A DNA stretch of 49,383 nt from Konateibacter massiliensis. Lineage in GTDB: Bacteria; Bacillota; Clostridia; Lachnospirales; Lachnospiraceae. The notes below the pieces were generated by a model, which worked only from the letters and a program-made list of their open reading frames with translations, searched no databases and was not told the DNA's origin. Positions 34,865 through 44,186 of the stretch are shown here, piece after piece. The stretch is from the NCBI RefSeq assembly GCF_900184995.1, contig NZ_LT860099.1, forward strand, positions 2,825,445-2,874,827, given 5' to 3'. The position numbers and the translations under genes are program-made. Each line of letters opens with the position of its first letter. Position 1 is the first letter of the stretch.

Positions 34865-35953
34865 ATGAGAGCATTGAGAATAATTTTGCACCAAAACAGT
34901 GCAAATTACCGAAAAGAAGAAACAATATATAATAAAATGACATATCCATTACCACCCTTATCTACGATTATTGGTGCATTACATGGAATTTGCGGGTATA
35001 CAGACTATCATGAAATGGATATTAGCGTTCAGGGAAGGTATGGTTCTATGCATAGGGAATCATATACGGATTATTGCTTTCTAAATTCGATAATGGACGA
35101 TAGGGGTAAATTGGTGAAAATGAATAATGCAAGCATGCTTTCAACGAGTTATCAAAGGGTTGCGGATGCATTAAAGCCCCAAGGAAATAGCTTTGCAAAT
35201 GAAACTACTGTTTTGGTGCATAATAGAGAACTATTAACAGAATACCAGCAGCTAAAAAAGCTTGCAGTATCAATTGATCAATTTAAGAAGGAAAGAATAG
35301 AGCCTGTATTAGGTTTGATAAAGAAAAGAAAGGCGAACTTATCTATTAAGAAGAAGCAATTTAAAAGAGGGACAATAGAATTTGAACGTCTTACAGCTAG
35401 GGAACAGGAGATTAAAAATCTAGAAAAAGAGATTAATTCTAGGTTAAAGACATATAAAGAAGAAAATTATGAAAAGCCAATTTCAAATTTTCGTTCTTTA
35501 ACGACTTCTCTGAAATATTATGAAGTATTGGATGATGTTAATTTAATCATCCATGTCAAAGCAGAAGATGACATTTTGGAGGATATTCTTGATAATATTT
35601 ATGAGTTAAAAGCTTTAGGAAGAAGTGAGGACTTTGTTTCAGTTGGAGAAGCAAAAATGGTGGAGTTAAGTGATGAACTTAGGGAGGAAGAAGAAGTAAG
35701 TAAGTATGCCGGATATTATGATTTAAACCTTATTCTTTCAAACCAAAATAAGATTTTTACAAAAGATGGAGAAAAACGAAAAATAATTGGAACAAAATAC
35801 CTTATAAACAAAAAATATGATAAGCCGGAAGGGAGACGGATATTTAAAAAAGTAAAGGTGTTATATGCATCGGAAGTTGCGATATATGATACGACAAATA
35901 ATTTGTACATGGATTATGATGGGGAAGAGACATATATTGTTAACTTTTTGTAA
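34865..35953 (+). CDS. cas5: Type I-B Cascade subunit Cas5 (Cas5t-like)
   Basis: Cas5 binds the 5' handle of the crRNA and contacts Cas8. The 362-residue protein starts with the family pattern (MRALRIILHQNSANYRKEE, then TYPLPPLSTIIGALHGICG). It is longer than most Cas5 proteins (usually about 220-260) because of a charged helical insert (about residues 130-210, KKRKANLSIKKKQFKRG, EKEINSRLKTYKEEN). AAAGGAGG fixes ATG 34865; an upstream in-frame TTG at 34847 is rejected. A hairpin follows before cas3. Confidence 0.88.
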   Translation: MRALRIILHQNSANYRKEETIYNKMTYPLPPLSTIIGALHGICGYTDYHEMDISVQGRYGSMHRESYTDYCFLNSIMDDRGKLVKMNNASMLSTSYQRVADALKPQGNSFANETTVLVHNRELLTEYQQLKKLAVSIDQFKKERIEPVLGLIKKRKANLSIKKKQFKRGTIEFERLTAREQEIKNLEKEINSRLKTYKEENYEKPISNFRSLTTSLKYYEVLDDVNLIIHVKAEDDILEDILDNIYELKALGRSEDFVSVGEAKMVELSDELREEEEVSKYAGYYDLNLILSNQNKIFTKDGEKRKIIGTKYLINKKYDKPEGRRIFKKVKVLYASEVAIYDTTNNLYMDYDGEETYIVNFL

Positions 35954-35956
35954 TAG

Positions 35957-36003
35957 GATTAGGGTGCCAAAGAAACCGAAGTTGAAAGTTTGACACCCTA
36001 ATC
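35957..36003 (+). promoter_or_regulatory. Hairpin between cas5 and cas3
   Basis: GATTAGGGTG pairs perfectly with CACCCTAATC (10 bp) around a 27-nt loop that can itself pair (CAAA/TTTG). No T run follows. It sits exactly between the Cascade genes and cas3. Confidence 0.65.
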
Positions 36004-36046
36004 ATAATAGTAAAAGAACAGAAGATAAGAGAGGGGCATAAATAAT

Positions 36047-38326
36047 ATGGATTGGGATAAGTATAACGCAAAGTCTAACAAAACAATTGCGAGACATAGC
36101 AGGGATCTAATAGAGCGATTAGAAATTATAAGAGCGCTTGGCTTAATTCCGAATGAGTATATATATAATATGACAAAGGAAGCTTGCTTGCGTCACGATT
36201 GCGGCAAAGTAAATGAACCTTTTCAGATTAGAGTTAATTCAGAAAAAGAAATCAAAATGATGAGGGAGAAAGAAATACCACATAATGTACTTTCTATGCT
36301 GTTTATTAATCCGAAAGATTACGAAAAGCCAATGGATTATTATAGAATGCTTTATGTGGTGGGATATCATCATAATTATTGTAAAGATGTATTCCAAGTA
36401 TTAAGCGAAGAAAAAACGCTGGTAGATGAATTAATGGAACCATTTCAAAATGAAATTTATGAAATTAGGCGGTTTCGAGATGTTAGGAATAAGGTGTTTG
36501 ATGTAGAAAAAAGGGCTGAACCAAATACAGTATGGATTAAAGGACTATTACATAAATGCGATTATAGTGCCAGTGCAGAGACAGTTGTAGAATACAAAAA
36601 CGATTTTCTAAAAGAATGTCTTCAAAAATTTAAGGAGACAAAACAGCAAAGTAATCAAGAGAATGGTCTGCCGACATTTGAATGGAAAAAACTACAAAAG
36701 GATTGTATGGATAAAACAGAAGAGAATATTATTGTGGTTGCACAGACCGGAATGGGAAAAACAGAAGCGGGGCTACATTGGATAGGTGATAATAAAGGTT
36801 TTTTTGTATTACCCGTTCGAACAGCAATCAATTCTATGTATGACCGGATTAATGAGGAAATCATATGTAAAAAGGATACAGTTCATCGATTGGCGTTATT
36901 ACATTCTGATACAAGGGAATATTATTTGAAAAATGAAAATAATATTTGGGAAAAAAATGAGAATATCAATGAGCACGAGGACAGCGATTTAATCGAATAC
37001 GCTAAACGAAGCAGAGAGCTTTCAATGCCTCTAACAGTATGCACAATGGATCAGATATTTGACTGTGCTTTTCGATATCCAGGATATGAAATGAAATTGG
37101 TTACCTTAGCATATTCTAAAATTGTTATAGATGAGATTCAAATGTATGAGCCAAGAGTATTAGCGTGCCTTATTTATGGACTACAGTTAATACATAAAAT
37201 GGGAGGAAAATTTGCTATTATAACGGCTACCTTGCCACCTTATATACTAAACATGTTAGATTTCTTGCAAATCGAAGTGAAAGAATATATTGATGATGAG
37301 GTAAAAAGACATAAGGTGAAGCTTTTAGAAAAAGAAATAAATGCAGAAGACATATATAATCAGTTTCTTAAAAACAAAAGTGCAGGAAAAAGCAATAAAA
37401 TTTTAGTGGTATGTAATACCATAATGAAAGCTCAGGAATTGTATAATGAGTTGAAGGATAGGATGGGAAATGATGAAAAAATAAATGTATTGCATTCCCG
37501 ATTTATTAAGGGGGAAAGAATTGAACTGGAAGAAGCAATCAGGAAATTCGGAAAGAGTGTAGATGAAAAGGGAAATGTGCACGTAGGAGAGGGAATCTGG
37601 ATCTCTACTTCATTGGTAGAAGCTAGTTTGGATATTGACTTTGACTATTTATTTACTGAATTGCAAGAATTGTCATCTCTGCTTCAAAGATTGGGAAGAT
37701 GTAATCGCCAAGGGCTAAAACCGATTGAAGAAGTCAATTGCTTTATTTACTGCAAAAAGGGAAGGGGCATTTACGACGAGGATATGTTTGAGATATCTAA
37801 GAAGGCTTTACTTGGAATAGAGGATATCATGGAAGGTCGTTATTTGAGTGAAAGCGAAAAAATGGAGTTAATTAACAAGACATATACGGTAGAAACAGTT
37901 GATGAGACTGGATTTATAAAAAAATATAATGAGGTTTTTGATGAACTTAAAGTTATTGCAGCAGAAAGTAAAAGCGATGCAAAAATAAGGGATATTTTTT
38001 CCGTCGATATTATGCCAAGCCCTATTTACGAAAAGAACAAAGAGAAAATAGACGAAACGCTAACAGAGTTAAAGAACACTAAGTCAGGTAGTGTGGAACA
38101 TGTGAGACTTATAAGTGAAATAAGAGACATGTGTGTCTCAATACCTTATGGTTACTACGCTGCGTATATAAAAGCAATAAAAGCTGGGAAGGCAGACAAA
38201 TTAATAGATATTAAGTTAAATAAATATGAAGCCATACCTGTTATGGAATGCCATTATGGAGATGATAAAAAAGGATTTTATCAAAAAAAATTCGACACCC
38301 AAAATCTTTCAGCATATATGTTGTAG
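36047..38326 (+). CDS. cas3: Cas3 HD nuclease-helicase
   Basis: Cas3 is recruited to target-bound Cascade, unwinds the foreign DNA and degrades it. The 759-residue protein has an N-terminal HD nuclease domain (His17, His50-Asp51 in RHDCGK, His107-His108, Asp171) and a superfamily 2 helicase. The helicase shows Walker A AQTGMGKT (231-238), DEIQ box (361-364), motif III TATLPP and motif VI QRLGRCNRQG. All catalytic motifs look intact. GAGGGG lies about ten bases before ATG 36047. The 93-bp gap from cas5 contains a hairpin. Confidence 0.96.
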   Translation: MDWDKYNAKSNKTIARHSRDLIERLEIIRALGLIPNEYIYNMTKEACLRHDCGKVNEPFQIRVNSEKEIKMMREKEIPHNVLSMLFINPKDYEKPMDYYRMLYVVGYHHNYCKDVFQVLSEEKTLVDELMEPFQNEIYEIRRFRDVRNKVFDVEKRAEPNTVWIKGLLHKCDYSASAETVVEYKNDFLKECLQKFKETKQQSNQENGLPTFEWKKLQKDCMDKTEENIIVVAQTGMGKTEAGLHWIGDNKGFFVLPVRTAINSMYDRINEEIICKKDTVHRLALLHSDTREYYLKNENNIWEKNENINEHEDSDLIEYAKRSRELSMPLTVCTMDQIFDCAFRYPGYEMKLVTLAYSKIVIDEIQMYEPRVLACLIYGLQLIHKMGGKFAIITATLPPYILNMLDFLQIEVKEYIDDEVKRHKVKLLEKEINAEDIYNQFLKNKSAGKSNKILVVCNTIMKAQELYNELKDRMGNDEKINVLHSRFIKGERIELEEAIRKFGKSVDEKGNVHVGEGIWISTSLVEASLDIDFDYLFTELQELSSLLQRLGRCNRQGLKPIEEVNCFIYCKKGRGIYDEDMFEISKKALLGIEDIMEGRYLSESEKMELINKTYTVETVDETGFIKKYNEVFDELKVIAAESKSDAKIRDIFSVDIMPSPIYEKNKEKIDETLTELKNTKSGSVEHVRLISEIRDMCVSIPYGYYAAYIKAIKAGKADKLIDIKLNKYEAIPVMECHYGDDKKGFYQKKFDTQNLSAYML

Positions 38327-38335
38327 GAGGTGCTT

Positions 38336-38827
38336 ATGGAGAAACAAATCACAGGTGTCATGGTATATTACTATGCAGTGTGTAAGAGAAAGCTCTGGTA
38401 TTTTTACCATGAAGTCACAATGGAACACGATAACGAGAATGTGCAGATAGGTAAAATAATTGATGAGGGGACATACTTGCGTGATGATAAACATATCAAT
38501 ATTGACAATGTTATAAATATTGATTTTATTAGAAGCAAGAAAGTACTTCACGAAATAAAAAAGAGCAATAAAATAGAGGAGGCATCTATTTTACAGGTCA
38601 AATATTATTTGGATTATTTAAAGCAAAGAGGTGTTGAGGTAACAGCAAAAATTGATTATCCGTTATTGAAAAAAACAATAGAAGTTGTTTTAAACGATGA
38701 TGATATTGTGGAACTTGAAGCAGTTCTCTTAGAAATTCAAAATGTTGTCAGCCATGAATGTCCGCCGACTATAAACAAAAAAAGTATCTGTAAAAAGTGC
38801 GCTTATCATGACTTGTGCTACATATAG
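38336..38827 (+). CDS. cas4: Cas4 exonuclease (spacer processing)
   Basis: Cas4 trims prespacers and helps choose PAM and orientation during adaptation. The 163-residue protein has the [4Fe-4S] cysteines (Cys16 in YYAVCKRKLW and a C-terminal group CKKCAYHDLC) and RecB-type nuclease motifs (HEIKKS and QVKYYLDYLK). It starts ten bases after cas3 with TAGGAGG. Cas1 follows 14 bp later. Confidence 0.93.
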   Translation: MEKQITGVMVYYYAVCKRKLWYFYHEVTMEHDNENVQIGKIIDEGTYLRDDKHINIDNVINIDFIRSKKVLHEIKKSNKIEEASILQVKYYLDYLKQRGVEVTAKIDYPLLKKTIEVVLNDDDIVELEAVLLEIQNVVSHECPPTINKKSICKKCAYHDLCYI

Positions 38828-38840
38828 AACGGAGGAGAAT

Positions 38841-39833
38841 ATGAAGAGAAGTTTATATGTCTTTAATAATGGAGCAATGAAACGAAAAGACAATACATTA
38901 AGATTTACAGACGAATCGGATAATAGCAGGGATATTCCGATTGAGAATATAGGCGAAGTGTATATTATGTCGGAAACAAATTTTAATACAAGTCTGATAA
39001 ATATCTTTTCACAGTATGGAGTAGTAGTGCATTTTTTCAATTATTATAGCTTTTACATTGGAAGCTTCTATCCGCGGGAAAGATTGGTCTCAGGTGATCT
39101 TCTGGTAAAGCAGGTAGAGGCTTACTCGAATAATGAAGCAAGAATGATAATTGCAAAGAAGTTTATAGAAGGGGCAGCAGACAATATTTATCGAAATCTG
39201 AGATACTATAACGGGAGAGGAAAATCCCTTCAGGGAGTTATGAATGAGATTGATAATTTACGTTCCCAGATCTCTTCATGTACAAGCATACAAGAGTTGA
39301 TGGGATATGAAGGAAATATTCGTAAAAAATATTATGCTGCATGGAATGAAATTGTCAATCAGGACATCGACTTTAAAAAGCGCGTAAAAAATCCACCTGA
39401 TAATATGATTAATACATTAATATCTTATGTAAACACACTGATTTATACGAAAGTATTGGCAGAAATTTATCAGACTCAGTTAAATCCAACAATTAGTTAT
39501 CTGCATGAGCCAGGAACAAGGAGATTTTCACTTTGTCTTGATATTGCGGAAATATTTAAGCCGATTATTGGAGACAGACTGATATTTTCATTGTTGAATA
39601 AAAATCAGATTAACGAAAAAAGTTTTACAAAAGAATTGAATTATTTGCACTTAACCAAGGAAGCCTCTAAGTTGATTGCGGCAGAGCTTGATGCAAGGCT
39701 TCAAACAACAATCAATCATAAGGATTTGAATAAACAGGTATCCTACCAATATTTAATGAGGCTTGAATGCTATAAAATAGTAAAGCATTTGGTAGGCGAA
39801 AAGGAGTATGAACCCTTTAAGATATGGTGGTAG
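38841..39833 (+). CDS. cas1: Cas1 integrase
   Basis: Cas1 with Cas2 inserts new spacers at the leader end of the array. The 330-residue protein has the metal-binding residues in the usual order: Glu in LMGYEGNIRKKYY, His in YLHEPGTRRFSLCLD and Asp in the same block (IAEIFKPIIGDRLIF). GGAGGAG fixes ATG 38841; an open extension from 38808 overlaps cas4. It looks fully functional. Confidence 0.97.
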   Translation: MKRSLYVFNNGAMKRKDNTLRFTDESDNSRDIPIENIGEVYIMSETNFNTSLINIFSQYGVVVHFFNYYSFYIGSFYPRERLVSGDLLVKQVEAYSNNEARMIIAKKFIEGAADNIYRNLRYYNGRGKSLQGVMNEIDNLRSQISSCTSIQELMGYEGNIRKKYYAAWNEIVNQDIDFKKRVKNPPDNMINTLISYVNTLIYTKVLAEIYQTQLNPTISYLHEPGTRRFSLCLDIAEIFKPIIGDRLIFSLLNKNQINEKSFTKELNYLHLTKEASKLIAAELDARLQTTINHKDLNKQVSYQYLMRLECYKIVKHLVGEKEYEPFKIWW

Positions 39834-39845
39834 ACAGGAGGATTT

Positions 39846-40124
39846 ATGTACGTTATACTTGTATATGATATATGCGGGGAAGGTAATGGGCAGAAGGTAT
39901 TAAATAAAACTTTTAAGACTTGCAAGAAATATTTGAGTCATATCCAAAATTCCGTTTTTGAAGGGGAACTAACAGAGGCGCAAATTATGAAGTTGCATAA
40001 GGAACTAGATGCAATAATACGAAAAGAGATTGACTCGGTTATTTTGTTTCAGAGCAGGAATGAGAGATGGCTAGAAAAAAGTATGTGGGGAATGCAAGAG
40101 GATTTGACATCTAATTTTTTGTAA
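39846..40124 (+). CDS. cas2: Cas2 adaptation protein
   Basis: The 92-residue protein has the Cas2 ferredoxin-like fold start (MYVILVYDICGEGNGQKVLN) with the conserved aspartate. It bridges two Cas1 dimers during spacer integration. It starts 12 bp after cas1 with CAGGAGG and is the last gene before the leader and array. Confidence 0.96.
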   Translation: MYVILVYDICGEGNGQKVLNKTFKTCKKYLSHIQNSVFEGELTEAQIMKLHKELDAIIRKEIDSVILFQSRNERWLEKSMWGMQEDLTSNFL

Positions 40125-40304
40125 TGATTGTCGACCTATAATAGTGTAAAAAGTATGGGGGGATGACAATCTGCATATTATCGGGCAAAAAGGTGATTTG
40201 GATTAAATAAAGAGCTTGTTTTTAGGAAAAAATTAAGGGTTAAGTAGAGGTCGACAAAATAGGTGCGTAGAAGTGCTGTGAATACAGGGCGTATGCAGGT
40301 ACGG
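40125..40304 (+). promoter_or_regulatory. CRISPR leader
   Basis: This non-coding stretch of 180 bp between cas2 and the first repeat is the expected leader: it should hold the array promoter and the sequences that steer new spacers to the first repeat. It contains a 10-bp inverted repeat, TTGTCGACCT (40128-40137) and AGGTCGACAA (40248-40257), and a TATAAT (40137-40142) without a clear -35. The array promoter could not be fixed. Confidence 0.8.
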
Positions 40305-43300
40305 ATAGAAGTAGAACCATAGTGGAATGTAAATTTATTCGCTTGCTTAAAGATGCCGAATGCAAACGGAAATAGAAGTAGAACCATAGTGGAATGTAAA
40401 TAAGGATAATATGCCACTTGAGATGATTGCAGCTATTATAGAAGTAGAACCATAGTGGAATGTAAATCAAACATGGTTAACAAAAAGAATTATCAGGTTA
40501 AGATAGAAGTAGAACCATAGTGGAATGTAAATCAATAAACATTAGGCTAAGTATATGTCAATGAGGCAATAGAAGTAGAACCATAGTGGAATGTAAATAT
40601 AGCACAAATGTAATTGAAGTAAATGCAGAATTACATAGAAGTAGAACCATAGTGGAATGTAAATCTCTTTATAGCATCTGATAGGATTTCTTTCAGTTTA
40701 TAGAAGTAGAACCATAGTGGAATGTAAATTTGTAGCCTTGTATGTGCCTATTCTAGCACTATAACATAGAAGTAGAACCATAGTGGAATGTAAATGATAT
40801 CCCCCTACATGGGTTACGCCATACATCGGCATATAGAAGTAGAACCATAGTGGAATGTAAATCGAAAAATCTATAAAGGAAGAACATGTATTGATTGATA
40901 GAAGTAGAACCATAGTGGAATGTAAATGATGTAGAGCAATATTCTATAGATGAAGCGTACGATAGAAGTAGAACCATAGTGGAATGTAAATGTGATTATT
41001 TTTGTCTGGATAACCACTCATTACATTATAGAAGTAGAACCATAGTGGAATGTAAATTTACTTCGGCAATTTTTTCATCGGTGTATGCGTTTGTATAGAA
41101 GTAGAACCATAGTGGAATGTAAATGTTAGACAGACTATTTGATGCCGGTATAGGTGCGGCAATAGAAGTAGAACCATAGTGGAATGTAAATAGCGAAAAA
41201 GACTTCCAGATTGCTAAGACGTTGGAATAGAAGTAGAACCATAGTGGAATGTAAATTAAAAACAGATGTTGATACCCTTAAGGGAAAATTTATAGAAGTA
41301 GAACCATAGTGGAATGTAAATTGTGCAGGAAGCGCATCAGCAGGCAGAGCTTGTATATAGAAGTAGAACCATAGTGGAATGTAAATAGGTGGATTTGCTT
41401 CTAACGCTTACAAGGACAAGTCATAGAAGTAGAACCATAGTGGAATGTAAATGACGGTGAAGTCTACGATGCAATCGAACAGAGCTCATAGAAGTAGAAC
41501 CATAGTGGAATGTAAATATTGAAGATTTTGACTTAACACAAATTGATGAAGTATAGAAGTAGAACCATAGTGGAATGTAAATGTTACAGTTACCGAACAG
41601 CAGATTATGCAGTCATTCATAGAAGTAGAACCATAGTGGAATGTAAATATGGGAGCCAAAAACGCAGCTATCATGAGTGATAAATAGAAGTAGAACCATA
41701 GTGGAATGTAAATGTAATTGCTAAAAACATTAAAGTTTTAGCAGATGCATAGAAGTAGAACCATAGTGGAATGTAAATTAGCAACTAATATTGTTGCAGG
41801 CATAGGGCAATACCATAGAAGTAGAACCATAGTGGAATGTAAATTTATTAGAACAACGGTGGGACATGATAATAGCTTTCCATAGAAGTAGAACCATAGT
41901 GGAATGTAAATTACTAACTTTGAGTTAATGTCAGAAGCATTATTTATAGAAGTAGAACCATAGTGGAATGTAAATTTTAATTTTATTCAAATTACAAATG
42001 CGAGTGGAACGATAGAAGTAGAACCATAGTGGAATGTAAATCAAACTGAAATAGTAAGAAATAAAGTTATTGAATTAGATAGAAGTAGAACCATAGTGGA
42101 ATGTAAATGTTTCATTAATTGACGAATTTCAAATTGAGTTTTAAAATAGAAGTAGAACCATAGTGGAATGTAAATAAGGTTATATATGTATTGATTACAT
42201 AGGTTGTAAGCATAGAAGTAGAACCATAGTGGAATGTAAATCGTATAAGCCTCATACACGCAATTTACATCATATTCGATAGAAGTAGAACCATAGTGGA
42301 ATGTAAATAAAGGTACGGTTGATAAGATTTTAAGCGGAGTAACAATAGAAGTAGAACCATAGTGGAATGTAAATGAAATATTAAGCAGCAAAAACAAGTC
42401 ACAGAAAGCGATAGAAGTAGAACCATAGTGGAATGTAAATCCAATCAGCGTGCCCATATCTGCTATGGCATTTGTTAATAGAAGTAGAACCATAGTGGAA
42501 TGTAAATAACTAATATCTGAAATGATATTCCACTCCTGAATATATAGAAGTAGAACCATAGTGGAATGTAAATTGGATTAGAATATCAGGCTTTAAATTC
42601 CATCCGACTATAGAAGTAGAACCATAGTGGAATGTAAATATAACTTCTCTGGTTTAGAAATCCTTGGAAACGACAATAGAAGTAGAACCATAGTGGAATG
42701 TAAATAGATAGCCATTGACTTTGCAATAGCAGAGTTGGTAATAGAAGTAGAACCATAGTGGAATGTAAATTTCATTGAATTCTATATTTTCATTTTTTTT
42801 ATCATATAGAAGTAGAACCATAGTGGAATGTAAATATTTTTGTAGCTCGAGAAATCTTTAAAACTCCGTATAGAAGTAGAACCATAGTGGAATGTAAATG
42901 TATCTACTAAGTTTCTAACAAGTGACATATTTCATAGAAGTAGAACCATAGTGGAATGTAAATTCTGTTGTTAATTCAAAGTACAGCGGTTCATCCTGAT
43001 AGAAGTAGAACCATAGTGGAATGTAAATTCTACTAATGTCAGTTGATTTTCTTCGCAATTTGCATAGAAGTAGAACCATAGTGGAATGTAAATAAATTTA
43101 GCTCAAGAACGGTAAACGGTGTCACATTAGATAGAAGTAGAACCATAGTGGAATGTAAATTCTATTGCTTGTTGCTCGTTCATACTCCACCTTCTTATAG
43201 AAGTAGAACCATAGTGGAATGTAAATCCAGTCGATACGATTTGTTTACCATTCCACATTCCGCCATAGAAGTAGAACCATAGTGGAATGTAAATCTAAAA

Positions 43301-44148
43301 TTGAAGAGCTGTAATAAAAATATGCTTCCATAGAAGTAGAACCATAGTGGAATGTAAATTTCAAGAATTTTGTCTGGTCAAGAAGCCCTATTGATAGAAG
43401 TAGAACCATAGTGGAATGTAAATTTATCCACCTCCTGCGGCTTTCTTTGCCAATTTGAATAGAAGTAGAACCATAGTGGAATGTAAATATAAATATCTCC
43501 TCTTTTACACATAATATCTCTCCATAGAAGTAGAACCATAGTGGAATGTAAATTCAATGACTTCTACTATATTATCTTGATTTAACATTATAGAAGTAGA
43601 ACCATAGTGGAATGTAAATTTTTCAAATGGTATCTTTTTAATCTCTTGTTTCATATAGAAGTAGAACCATAGTGGAATGTAAATTTTTATCAAAGGCCAA
43701 AATAATATTTTACTAACTAATAGAAGTAGAACCATAGTGGAATGTAAATAAAGCACTTGCCGTCCCTGTATCCATACCTATCGTTCATAGAAGTAGAACC
43801 ATAGTGGAATGTAAATCTTATTGATGTTCGTGGATTTTATCAATATTACAAAAATAGAAGTAGAACCATAGTGGAATGTAAATTGATGTTGTGTCAAGGG
43901 CAATCACTTCCCTGATACTATAGAAGTAGAACCATAGTGGAATGTAAATAAATTCACTTATATACATGTCATTCCTCCTTCCGGGTATAGAAGTAGAACC
44001 ATAGTGGAATGTAAATCCTTTCAAAATATCAATAAATTCTTGGTATTCAAACATAGAAGTAGAACCATAGTGGAATGTAAATTTATATGAGTTTTCATAA
44101 TACCCATAATTCGCTTTTATAGAAGTAGAACCATAGTGGAATGTAAAT

Positions 44149-44186
44149 GTACATTAAGGGGTACTTCAATGAGGTAGGCTTGCGTT
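44149..44186 (+). other. Spacer 59, homologous to spacer 125
   Basis: This 38-bp spacer encodes YIKGYFNEVGLR in frame 2. Its first 35 bases differ from spacer 125 at nine positions: eight third-codon positions plus the first base, which lies outside the shared codons. Confidence 0.9.

Noticed and set aside
40104-40142. TTGACA (40104) with TATAAT (40137) as the array promoter
   Set aside because: The gap is 27 bp, far from the usual 17 bp, and TTGACA lies inside the end of cas2.
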